From an uncultured Muribaculaceae bacterium (GTDB taxonomy: Bacteria > Bacteroidota > Bacteroidia > Bacteroidales > Muribaculaceae), in the NCBI GenBank assembly GCA_910586995.1, contig CAJUKZ010000001.1, positions 124,001-188,000 on the forward strand: a stretch of DNA of 64,000 nucleotides, given 5' to 3'. A program made the translations under genes and the position numbers. Position 1 is the stretch's first letter, and each line of letters opens with the position of its first letter. Below the pieces are notes generated by a model. It saw nothing but the letters and a program-made list of their open reading frames with translations. It made no database searches and was not told where the DNA came from. Positions 27,314 to 35,900 of the stretch are shown piece by piece.

Positions 27314-28612
27314 ATGACCGAGCGACTAATGCAATATTGCTGGCAACACCGCCTGTGGCTTCACACGCCGGATATGGTCACTGCATCAGGCGAACCTGTA
27401 GAGGTGATAGACCCCGGACTGCCTAACACTGATTCGGGTCCTGATTTCTTCAATGCCAAAATAAAGATAGGCACACATCTATGGGCCGGAAATGTCGAAC
27501 TGCACATAAATGCCTCCGACTGGTACAGGCACAAACATAACACCGACGCAGCCTACGACACAGTGATACTCCACGTGGTACTCAACGACGACGGAACACA
27601 TGTATTCAGATCCGACGGACGCGAAATACCACAAATCACAATCCGCGTCTCCGATGACTTTCTGCACAGCTACGCACAGTTGGTCGACTCGCCATTCGCC
27701 GCACTTCCATGCTCTGGAGCACTGAAACACATTCCCGGAATACACCTCACCGACTGGATATCGGCACTTGGTTTCGAAAGACTCATAGAAAAGAGCGACA
27801 GAATACTGGATTGTCTGCACACACATCGCGGCGACTGGAACGAGGTGATATACATTACTCTGGCACGAGCGCTCGGCTTCGGTAAAAACAGCAGCGCGTT
27901 CGAACTGCTTGCATCCGCCACGCCATTGGCCTGTCTGCTGAAACACCGCGACTCAATCACTGCTACTGAAGCCATTCTGCTCGGACAAGCCGGCTTCCTG
28001 CGCGGACTCGACCGGCATTCCGATCCCTACGTCCGGACTCTCTGCCGCGAATACGCATTCATGTCAGGCAAATTCGGACTAAAGCCTATCGGATCAGGCA
28101 TATGGAAGACATCCGGTATGCGCCCGCATAGCTTTCCACATCGCCGGATAGCCACACTTGCAATGTACCTGCACAACGGATTCAGACTCGGGTCTGCTCT
28201 TTTCGATGCCGAATACGCCGACGAGATAAAAACAATGTTGCGTATCGGATTATCTCCTTATTGGGAAAGACACTTCACCTTAGGCGGACCACAGTCCGAC
28301 ATAATACAGAACGTGGCACTAAGCAACGCATCACTGGATCTTCTCGTGATAAACATGGCCGCCCCTGTGATATATGCACGCGGCACACAACTCTCCGACA
28401 CGCGCATGCAACAACGCGCGGCCGACATTCTTTGCTCGATAAAACCAGAGAAGAACTCAAAAATACAGCCATTCATGGAAGCCGGTATTGATTGCAGGGA
28501 CGCATTCAGTTCCCAGGCACTTCTGCAACTGCGCAAAGCCTACTGCGACACACGCAAATGCCTGTACTGCCGCATAGGCCACAGACTGCTGTCGGTCAGC
28601 AGCCGCAGGTAA
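27314..28612 (+). CDS. DUF2851 family protein
   Basis: A 432-residue protein beginning MTERLMQYCWQHRLW, with the conserved early block PGLPNTDSGPDFFNAKIKI and the AGNVELHINASDWYRHKHN motif of DUF2851, a Bacteroidetes family of unknown function. The E-x-H plus D-x-x-x-H-x-H arrangement of the latter looks like a potential metal or nuclease site; that is only an inference. A Cys-rich tail (YCDTRKCLYCRIG) at the end could bind a metal. It has its own promoter and is the last ordinary gene before the restriction-modification island. Confidence 0.88.
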   Translation: MTERLMQYCWQHRLWLHTPDMVTASGEPVEVIDPGLPNTDSGPDFFNAKIKIGTHLWAGNVELHINASDWYRHKHNTDAAYDTVILHVVLNDDGTHVFRSDGREIPQITIRVSDDFLHSYAQLVDSPFAALPCSGALKHIPGIHLTDWISALGFERLIEKSDRILDCLHTHRGDWNEVIYITLARALGFGKNSSAFELLASATPLACLLKHRDSITATEAILLGQAGFLRGLDRHSDPYVRTLCREYAFMSGKFGLKPIGSGIWKTSGMRPHSFPHRRIATLAMYLHNGFRLGSALFDAEYADEIKTMLRIGLSPYWERHFTLGGPQSDIIQNVALSNASLDLLVINMAAPVIYARGTQLSDTRMQQRAADILCSIKPEKNSKIQPFMEAGIDCRDAFSSQALLQLRKAYCDTRKCLYCRIGHRLLSVSSRR

Positions 28613-28724
28613 TATATCTTTCACAAGTTAGCCCTGATGCACAACCTTTTTTTCTCATTCAACACCTTGTCTTCCTAAAAATATATGTAAATTTGTAAGA
28701 ACTGTAACAAATGTATATATTTTT

Positions 28725-28750
28725 ATGTATGCTCCGGGGAGCATCCCTAC
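28725..28750 (-). repeat. REP-like palindrome, copy 1 (upstream of hsdM, inverted, degenerate)
   Basis: On the minus strand it reads GTAG, then GGATGCTCC, CC, GGAGCATAC, AT. The two 9-nt arms pair except for one position, and the terminal GC is AT. It lies in the 213-base gap between DUF2851 and hsdM, 75 bases before hsdM. Architecture is shared with five more copies at 30174-34726. Confidence 0.65.
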
Positions 28751-28825
28751 AATCATGCGAAATCATGTGAAATCAACGGGCAATCGGGTTTTACCATCCG
28801 CTGAATATTAAATTTATTTTATTAA

Positions 28826-30418
28826 ATGGCAACCAGCACTCAACAGAAACAGGAACTATTCAAGGCGATATGGGCTATAGCCGAAGACCTCCGCAACTCA
28901 GTCGATGGTTGGGATTTCAAGTCCTACGTCCTCGGAATATTGTTCTACCGCTTTATTTCGGAAAACATCACAAACTATATCAACAAGATGCAGCGCGAAG
29001 CCGATGATACCGACTTCGATTATGCCGTATTTTCAGATGAGGAAGCCATCGCCGCCAAAGATGATCTTGTGCGCGAAAAAGGATTCTTCATTCTGCCGTC
29101 GCAACTGTTCTGCAACGTGCGCAAGCGAGCCAAAAGCGACCCTAACCTCAATGTTACACTCTCTGAAATATTCAAGAGTATTGAGGCATCGGCTGTCGGC
29201 ACAGAGAGCGAGGATGACCTGAAAGGCCTCTTTGCCGACATTGATGTGAACTCTAACAAACTCGGAGGCACTGTTGAGAAGCGAAACGAACAACTCACCA
29301 AAATCCTCAACAACATCGGAGGCATTGACCTAAAAGGCGACTATGAGGATAATCAGATTGACCTTTTTGGCGATGCATACGAATACCTTATGGCAATGTA
29401 TGCCTCCAATGCAGGCAAAAGTGGTGGCGAATACTACACACCTCAGGAGGTCAGCGAACTGCTTGCCCGTATCGTTAGCCACAACCGCCAATGGGTAAAC
29501 AAGGTTTACGACCCAGCTTGCGGCTCCGGTTCTTTGCTGCTGAAATTCGCTAAGATACTTGGCGCTGACAATGTGAAGCAAGGATTCTTCGGACAGGAGT
29601 TGAATATCACCACCTACAACCTCTGCCGCATCAATATGTTTCTCCACAATATCAACTACAATAAGTTCGACATCCACAATGGCGACACACTGCTTGAACC
29701 ATACCATTGGGACGACGAGCCGTTTGATGCCATAGTCAGCAACCCTCCCTACTCCACCAAATGGATCGGCGATGACAATCCTCTGCTCATTAACGACCCC
29801 AGATTTGCCCCGGCCGGAGTCCTCGCACCCAAAAGCAAAAGTGACCTTTCATTTACTATGCATATGCTTTCATGGCTTTCTACTGAAGGTACAGCTGCCA
29901 TTGTTGAATTTCCGGGCGTACTTTATCGCGGAGGCAAGGAGCAGAAGATACGTCAGTATCTGATTGATAACAATTACGTAGATACTGTAATCCAATTGCC
30001 TCCTAACCTTTTCTTCGGTGTGACCATCGCAACATGTATCATCGTACTGAAAAAGTCGAAGAAAGAGAACAAGACACTGTTTATCGATGCATCTCAACTG
30101 TTTATACATGAGGGTAACAAAAACAAACTTTCACCGGAAAACATAGAAACAATCGTGGATGAATATGCCAAAAGTAGGGTCGCTACCAGTAGCGACCGCA
30201 ACAAGCACTTCTCCGCGCTCGTCGACAACGCTACAATAGCCGAAAACGGTTACAACCTCTCCGTCAGCTCCTACGTCGAAGCTGAGGACACCCGCCCTCA
30301 AACCGACATCAAGGAACTGAATGCCCGTATAGCCCGCATCGTGGAACACGAAAATCGCCTCCGCGCCGAAATAGACGCCATAATCAAAGAACTTGAAGCC
30401 GAAACAGCCAATGGATAA
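28826..30418 (+). CDS. hsdM: Type I restriction-modification system, methyltransferase subunit
   Basis: Adenine N6-methyltransferase subunit that with HsdS modifies, and with HsdR cleaves, DNA. The 530 residues comprise the HsdM N-terminal helical domain (1-155) and the N6-MTase domain with the SAM motif VYDPACGSGSLLLKFA (near 230) and catalytic NPPYSTKW (near 310). A conserved TIAENGYNLSVSSYVE lies near the end. About nine residues (around SRVATSSDR, near 450) are encoded by a REP-like palindrome at 30174-30199 and look inserted relative to family expectation. The TAA overlaps the start of the next gene by eight bases. Confidence 0.95.
   Translation: MATSTQQKQELFKAIWAIAEDLRNSVDGWDFKSYVLGILFYRFISENITNYINKMQREADDTDFDYAVFSDEEAIAAKDDLVREKGFFILPSQLFCNVRKRAKSDPNLNVTLSEIFKSIEASAVGTESEDDLKGLFADIDVNSNKLGGTVEKRNEQLTKILNNIGGIDLKGDYEDNQIDLFGDAYEYLMAMYASNAGKSGGEYYTPQEVSELLARIVSHNRQWVNKVYDPACGSGSLLLKFAKILGADNVKQGFFGQELNITTYNLCRINMFLHNINYNKFDIHNGDTLLEPYHWDDEPFDAIVSNPPYSTKWIGDDNPLLINDPRFAPAGVLAPKSKSDLSFTMHMLSWLSTEGTAAIVEFPGVLYRGGKEQKIRQYLIDNNYVDTVIQLPPNLFFGVTIATCIIVLKKSKKENKTLFIDASQLFIHEGNKNKLSPENIETIVDEYAKSRVATSSDRNKHFSALVDNATIAENGYNLSVSSYVEAEDTRPQTDIKELNARIARIVEHENRLRAEIDAIIKELEAETANG
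30174..30199 (+). repeat. REP-like palindrome, copy 2 (inside hsdM)
   Basis: GTAG followed by arm GGTCGCTAC, loop CA, arm GTAGCGACC and terminal GC. The 9-bp stem is perfect. Stem sequence differs from the other copies while the architecture is kept. The hsdM frame reads through it. Confidence 0.8.
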
Positions 30419-30980
30419 TCTCAATCTATATATAATTGCAGGTTGCAATGGTGCAGGGAAGACCACCGCTTCCCTTACGGTACTACCGGAAGTTTTGGCA
30501 TGCGAAGAATTTGTCAATGCCGACGAAATTGCCAAAGGTTTGTCCCCATTTCACCCTGAAGACATGGCGATTGAAGCCGGCAGATTAATGCTTAAACGCA
30601 TTGATACCCTTTTGGCACAAAAGAAAACCTTTGCCATCGAAACCACATTAGCCACTCGTTCTTATAAGGCCCTGGTTGAACGAGCACAAGAGTACGGATA
30701 CACGGTAACATTGCTGTTCTTTTGGCTACCATCCCCCGAGATGGCCGAAATGCGAGTGGCAAGCAGAGTCGCATCCGGAGGGCACAACATTCCGAAAGAA
30801 GTGATTCATCGACGCTATTGGCTTGGTCTTCAAAATCTTTTCGATATATTTGCACCAATAGTCAACTACTGGTCGTTGTACGATAATAGTGGAAATATCA
30901 ATTCAATCGTAGAACACAATATTGTAATACAAGAAAAAACTCTCTCTAAAATAAAAGAATCATGTCAGAACAAGAAGTAA
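30411..30980 (+). CDS. Zeta-toxin-like P-loop kinase
   Basis: A 189-residue protein starting at ATG 30411, overlapping the hsdM stop by eight bases. The Walker A motif IIAGCNGAGKTT lies at residues 8-19. The FVNADEIAKGLSP block (near 36) and the ETTLATRSY motif (near 78), with the conserved Glu-Thr and Arg of zeta/PezT-like kinases, follow. Characterised zeta toxins phosphorylate UDP-N-acetylglucosamine, but many COG4185 members are uncharacterised. Its place inside an RM operon suggests an addiction or defence-associated role (inference). A 61-codon ORF overlapping its 3' end could be the antitoxin. Confidence 0.82.
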   Translation: MDNLNLYIIAGCNGAGKTTASLTVLPEVLACEEFVNADEIAKGLSPFHPEDMAIEAGRLMLKRIDTLLAQKKTFAIETTLATRSYKALVERAQEYGYTVTLLFFWLPSPEMAEMRVASRVASGGHNIPKEVIHRRYWLGLQNLFDIFAPIVNYWSLYDNSGNINSIVEHNIVIQEKTLSKIKESCQNKK

Positions 30981-31147
30981 TAAAGTTATTCGATCGAATT
31001 CGCGAAAGCATTTCAAATGCACAAAGAATGATGGTAGAGCGTAAAGCCAAACTCGGAGAAACTATAGTTATTGCTGACGCAGACGGCAAACCAATAGAGA
31101 TAAGTGCAAAAGATGCCATAAACCGTTATTCAAATAAAACTAATTAA
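30962..31147 (+). CDS. Small helical protein, putative partner of the zeta-like kinase
   Basis: A 61-residue protein (starts MSEQEVIKLFDRIRES) whose ATG overlaps the 3' end of the zeta-like gene by 19 bases, indicating coupled translation. The first ~35 residues look like one amphipathic helix, followed by a short beta segment (ETIVIADADGKPIEI) and a final helix. I do not recognise the family. Size, position and overlap fit an antitoxin for the kinase, although classical epsilon antitoxins are encoded upstream of zeta and have a different sequence. Confidence 0.65.
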   Translation: MSEQEVIKLFDRIRESISNAQRMMVERKAKLGETIVIADADGKPIEISAKDAINRYSNKTN

Positions 31148-31225
31148 TGCTTTAGAATTGCGTCCGCACCGCAGTCGTAATTCAAATTGCTAACGCGCTG
31201 CGTTTGTTATTAACTATTGACATAA

Positions 31226-31843
31226 ATGAGTAAGCTACAAGAACTAATCGACCGCCTTTGCCCAAATGGAGTGGTATTTTCAACTCTTGGGAAGATCTCC
31301 GAAATTAGAAGAGGTGTTAGAGTTGTAAAGAATGATTTGCAACAAAAGGGTGAAATACCAGTCTATCAGAACAGTTTAACCCCATTAGGATATTACGATA
31401 AATCCAATTATGACGGAGACACCACCTTTGTTATAGGTGCTGGAGCAGCAGGTGATATTGGTTATAGTGCTGTACCATATTGGGGCGCTGATGATTGCTA
31501 TTCAATAATTTGCAGCAAAGAGATACTCAGCAAGTTCGTTTATTATCTTTTGGCAAACAATCAAATTTTTCTCAAATCAAGAGTTCGCACTGCAAGTATC
31601 CCCCGTTTGTCGAGAAATGCTATAGAACAATTTCCTATTCCAGTTCCGCCTATTGAGGTGCAGGAGGAAATTGTGCGGATTCTCGATACTTTCAGTGCTC
31701 ATGCAGCGGAGCTGCAAGCACGTAAAGAGCAATACGAATATTATCGCAATCTTTTACTCACCTTCAATCCCTCCGCCTGCGGCTGCGGGACCGATGATGA
31801 GCAAAAGATAAATGACGTAACTACCTGGGGGGGGCATAGTTAA
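31226..31843 (+). CDS. hsdS: Type I RM specificity subunit, N-terminal half (first target-recognition domain)
   Basis: 205 residues forming one HsdS half: TRD1 (FSTLGKISEIRRGVRVVKND to about residue 140), the PIPVPPIEVQEEIVRILDTF linker, and the central coiled-coil ending YEYYRNLLLTF. It terminates at TAA 31841-31843, after a G8 tract (31827-31834). The second half continues in the same frame 18 bases later. Together the halves would give about 407 residues, the normal HsdS size, so this is either a split or phase-switched hsdS or a truncated gene. Half-subunits can dimerise in some type I systems, so function is possible. Confidence 0.88.
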   Translation: MSKLQELIDRLCPNGVVFSTLGKISEIRRGVRVVKNDLQQKGEIPVYQNSLTPLGYYDKSNYDGDTTFVIGAGAAGDIGYSAVPYWGADDCYSIICSKEILSKFVYYLLANNQIFLKSRVRTASIPRLSRNAIEQFPIPVPPIEVQEEIVRILDTFSAHAAELQARKEQYEYYRNLLLTFNPSACGCGTDDEQKINDVTTWGGHS

Positions 31844-31861
31844 AAAATTGCTTGGAAAACT

Positions 31862-32446
31862 ATGGAAGATATATTTGAAATGCGCAATGGATATACGCCG
31901 TCAAAAAACAATCCTTTGTTTTGGGAAGGTGGTACTATTCCATGGTTTAGAATGGAAGATATTCGAGATAATGGTAGAATCTTATCCGATGCCATTCAAC
32001 ATATTACCCCTGCTGCAATAAAAAGCAAAGGTCTTTTTGAAGCCAATTCCTTTATACTCGCGACGACAGCTACAATAGGTGAGCACGCTCTCTTAATTGC
32101 TGATTCGCTTGCAAATCAGCGATTTACGAACCTAAAGGTTCGTAAATCGCTGTCTGATAAATTTCTAACTAAATTTATCTATTATTATATGTTCATAGTT
32201 GATGAATTTTGCAAGAACAATACGAATGTATCTGGCTTTGCCTCTGTTGACATGGGTAAATTAAAGCGTATGCCTTTCCCTGTCCCTCCTATCGAACTCC
32301 AAGAGAAGATAGTTGCTATTCTTGACCGCTTTGAGACATTGGTAAATGACCTCACTACAGGCCTCCCCGCTGAAATAACCGCCGTCAAGGAGCAATATGA
32401 ATATTATCGTAACAAATTATTGACATTCAAAAATCTTACGGCATGA
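31862..32446 (+). CDS. hsdS: Type I RM specificity subunit, C-terminal half (second target-recognition domain)
   Basis: 194 residues from ATG 31862 (MEDIFEMRNGYTPSKNNP), in the same frame as the upstream half. TRD2 spans about residues 1-140, then PVPPIELQEKIVAILDRFETL and a second YEYYRNKLLTF coiled-coil repeat. A complete HsdS usually has a WKTLGE-like lead into TRD2; here the codons between the TAA and the ATG read IAWKT, which supports an original continuous gene. A perfect 17-bp inverted repeat lies inside (32117-32152). The TGA overlaps the next reading frame as ATGA. Confidence 0.86.
   Translation: MEDIFEMRNGYTPSKNNPLFWEGGTIPWFRMEDIRDNGRILSDAIQHITPAAIKSKGLFEANSFILATTATIGEHALLIADSLANQRFTNLKVRKSLSDKFLTKFIYYYMFIVDEFCKNNTNVSGFASVDMGKLKRMPFPVPPIELQEKIVAILDRFETLVNDLTTGLPAEITAVKEQYEYYRNKLLTFKNLTA
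32117..32152. repeat. Perfect 17-bp inverted repeat inside hsdS TRD2
   Basis: Arm CAGCGATTTACGAACCT (32117-32133), loop AA, and the exact reverse complement at 32136-32152. It encodes residues around RFTNLKVRKSL. It does not have the GTAG/GC frame of the REP-like elements and does not lengthen the protein noticeably relative to family expectation. Confidence 0.85.
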
Positions 32447-32454
32447 CCATCAAT

Positions 32455-32487
32455 GTAGGGATGCACCCGCCACACCGGTGTATCCGC
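32455..32487 (+). repeat. REP-like palindrome, copy 3 (5' end of RAYT gene, long loop)
   Basis: GTAG, arm GGATGCACC, a 9-nt loop (CGCCACACC), arm GGTGTATCC and terminal GC. The arms pair with one G-T wobble. The loop is seven bases longer than in the other copies and contains a near-tandem 7-mer (CACCCGC/CACACCG), so a small duplication may explain it. Confidence 0.75.
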
Positions 32488-32740
32488 TTTACCTCAACGA
32501 AAAAATATCAGGGCCGAATTTCACGACTACTCTGACGGTGATTATTTCATTACAATATGTACCCGCGACAAGGAACATTATTTCGGAAAAGTCATTAATG
32601 AAGAAATGATTTACTCTCCGATCGGCTTGGAGGCTAAACGCTGCATGGAGACACTTGCGTCTCATTACGCCTATGTTAAGGTTTCATTATTTGTTATTAT
32701 GCCTAATCATGTGCACGCGATAATTTGCATACGCGAATCT

Positions 32741-32766
32741 GCGGATGCACTGGGGTGTATCCCTAC
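32741..32766 (-). repeat. REP-like palindrome, copy 4 (inside RAYT gene, inverted)
   Basis: On the minus strand it reads GTAG, GGATACACC, CC, AGTGCATCC, GC. The stem has two G-T wobbles. In the transposase frame it encodes about nine residues (ADALGCIPT) between the HUH region and the GGYKQAVTRY segment. Confidence 0.75.
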
Positions 32767-32957
32767 GGTACGAACTGCATTGGGGGTTGTGGTCGGTGGG
32801 TATAAACAGGCTGTTACCCGCTATGCGCGGCGAAATAATATTGAATTCGGATGGCAGTCTCGCTATCATGACCATATAATTCGTAATAGCCATGATGGCA
32901 ACCGTATTGCAGAGTATATTGAAAATAATGTAGCCCGATGGGCAAATGATTGCTTTT

Positions 32958-35900
32958 ATGAATGATTTGAACGTTACTTCCACCCAATACAATATGGTGT
33001 CGGAAAATCCGGAATCGACTGTCGTTGCAGAGTTCGAGCCGGGTTATTACAGTGCCGCGCAATATCAGAGTGAAGCGGAGATGGAGAGTGACTTCATCCA
33101 GCGTCTCACTCGTCAAGCATACGAGTATTTGACAATCACCTCAGAAAAAGAGTTGGTTACTAACCTCCGTCACAAAATTGAACGGCTCAACCACATTGTT
33201 TTTGAAGATAATGAATGGGCCGATTTCTTCAACGAATTTATCGGCAACCCTAATATGGGTATCGTTGAGAAGACGAAGACCATACAGGAGGACAACGTCA
33301 AGGCTTGGACACGTCCTGATGGTTCGCTTATCAATATCGCGCTTATCGACAAAATAAACATCCACAACAATTCGCTCCAAGTCATCAACCAGTATGTGCC
33401 GGAGGGTGGAGCGTTTGACAACCGTTATGATGTGACCATACTCGTCAACGGTCTGCCGCTCGTGCATGTGGAATTGAAGCGACGCGGAGTGAGCATAAAG
33501 GATGCCTTCAACCAAATTGACCGCTATCAGCGTGATTCGTTCTGGGCAGGAAGCGGGTTATATGAGTTTGTGCAGATATTCATAATTTCCAATGGTACGC
33601 TTACCAAATATTACAGCAACACCACCCGCGATGCCGTCAGCAAAGCTCAAAAAAATGTAGGGATGCACCCCGGTGCATCCGCCAAAGGAAAGAAGCAAAC
33701 ATCCAACTCGTTTGAATTCACGTCCTATTGGGCAACCAAGAGCAACGAGCCTGTTTATGACCTGATGGACTTCACCCAGACGTTCTTTTCAAAGCATACC
33801 CTACTCAACATTCTCACCAAATATTGTGTCTTCACGTCAGAGAATCTTTTGATGGTGATGCGCCCATACCAAATCGCTGCCACAGAAGAAATTCTGCTAC
33901 GTATCAAAACATCAACCAACGCCAAGACATACGGCAAGCGTGAAGGTGGCGGTTATATCTGGCATACAACAGGGTCAGGCAAGACACTCACATCATTCAA
34001 GACCGCGCGGCTTGCATCACGGCTCGATGAGATTGACAAGGTGCTGTTTGTAGTTGACCGCAAAGACCTCGACTATCAGACGATGAAAGAGTATGACCGC
34101 TTCGAGAAAGGCGCGGCAAATTCCAACGGATCGACCGCGGTGCTTAAAAAGCAGCTTGATGATCCTAATGCCAGAATCATCATCACAACCATTCAGAAGC
34201 TCTCCAACTTCATAGCCCGCAATCCGCAGCACAAGGTTTACGGCCAGCACACGGTATTGATTTTCGATGAATGCCATCGCTCGCAGTTTGGCGACATGCA
34301 CAAAGCTATCACCAAGAAGTTCAAGAAATATCACATGTTCGGTTTCACCGGCACACCGATATTCCCCGACAATGCCGGAGCAATACGCAACGTCGAGTTC
34401 ACAACTACCGAGGGTGCTTTTGGCGACCAACTCCACAGCTACACGATAGTCGATGCCATTCGCGACCAGAACGTGTTGCCGTTCAAGGTTGACTATATCC
34501 GCACCATGCGCGAGGAAGATGAAATACTCGATGAGCAGGTGAGCAACATCGACCGTGAGCGAGCATTAATGGCTCCCGAGCGCATCACACTGATATCAAA
34601 ATACATCATGGAGCACTTCGCGCAGAAAACTCGCCGTGATGCCCGGAGTTACACATTCTCGCGGCTAACCAATGTTACAGAAATAGCCCAATCCCGCAAT
34701 GTAGGGATGCACCGGGGTGCATCCGCTGTAAAGGAGGTTAAGATCAAAATCCGACTCACCGGTTTCAACTCCATCCTTGCGGTAGCCTCCATACCGTTTG
34801 TCAAACTCTATTACACAGAGTTGCAAAAACAAAACGAACTTCTACCGCCCGACAAACGGCTTAAAATCGCAACTATCTTCAGCTACTCGCCTAATGTTGA
34901 CACAGAAGACGAATCGCCTGAAGATACTGACGGACTCGACCAGCCGAGCCGCGACTTTCTTGAAAAGTGCATCAAAGACTATAATGCCACGTTCGGCACA
35001 AGCTACGACACTTCGGCTGACAAATTCCAAAACTACTACAAAGACCTGTCGCTCCGCATGAAAAACCGAGAGGTCGATTTGCTCATTGTGGTAAATATGT
35101 TCCTTACAGGCTTCGATGCCACAACGCTTAACACGCTATGGGTTGACAAGAACCTGCGCTATCACGGATTGTTGCAAGCCTATTCGCGCACCAACCGAAT
35201 ACTCAACTCCATCAAAGACCACGGAAATATAGTCTGCTTCCGTAATCTCGAAAAGGCCACCAACGACTGCCTTAAGCTTTTCGGCAACAAGAATGCCGCC
35301 GGGCTAATTCTATTGAAGACATTCAATGATTATTTCTCCGGCTATGATGATGAGCAGGGTAAACATCATCCCGGTTGGAAAGAACTTATAGAGGAACTTA
35401 TCGCAAAATTCCCACTCGGCATTCCAATATTCGGAGAGACCGCAGAGAAAGAGTTTATCAAGCTATTCGGCACAATACTCCGAGCCTTTAATATCCTCGT
35501 AACCTTCGATGAATTTGCAGACAACCATATCATTTCTGACGATGATTTTGTTGACTATCGCGGTTTCTATAATGAACTGCATGATAAATATCGTCCAAAG
35601 AAAGGAGAACTGACAAACATCAACGACGACCTTGTCTTCGAGATGGAGCTGATGAAGTCTATTGAAATTAATATAGACTATATACTGTACCTTGTGGGAC
35701 AGCTTGACGGCAACGAGAATCATGACCGCGAGATTATCATAAAGGCTATGAAATCGGTTGAGGCTTCTCCAGATCTCCGCAACAAGAAAGAACTGATTGA
35801 AGACTTCATCGAGAGCCATACACCGGAAAATGACGTTCATGACCAATGGCATGAGTTTGTGCGACAGAGCCAGCAACGGCAGATTGAAGAAATAATAACG

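Larger units (their letters stand above)
32443..32965 (+). pseudogene. REP-associated tyrosine transposase (RAYT, IS200/Y1 HUH type), frame broken near the 5' end
   Basis: RAYTs are single-copy Y1 transposases tied to REP palindromes. The C-terminal 119 codons are open from 32606, but homology begins upstream at 32489 (LPQRKNIRAEFHDY...DYFITICTRD). The HUH motif is in VIMPNHVHAII; the catalytic-Tyr region is YHDHIIR...RIAEYIENN. The ATG at 32443 overlaps the hsdS stop and reads four codons before a palindrome (32455-32487). That palindrome has a 9-nt loop instead of 2, adding seven bases and shifting the frame by one. A second, inverted palindrome lies in the coding part. The TGA overlaps the hsdR start. 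Probably inactive unless frameshifting occurs. Confidence 0.75.

Noticed and set aside
31155..31183. Short inverted repeat GAATTGCG/CGTAATTC between the 61-codon ORF and hsdS, considered as a seventh REP-like copy or terminator
   Set aside because: It lacks the GTAG/GC frame and a T run; the 8-bp stem with one wobble and a 13-nt loop is within chance expectation.
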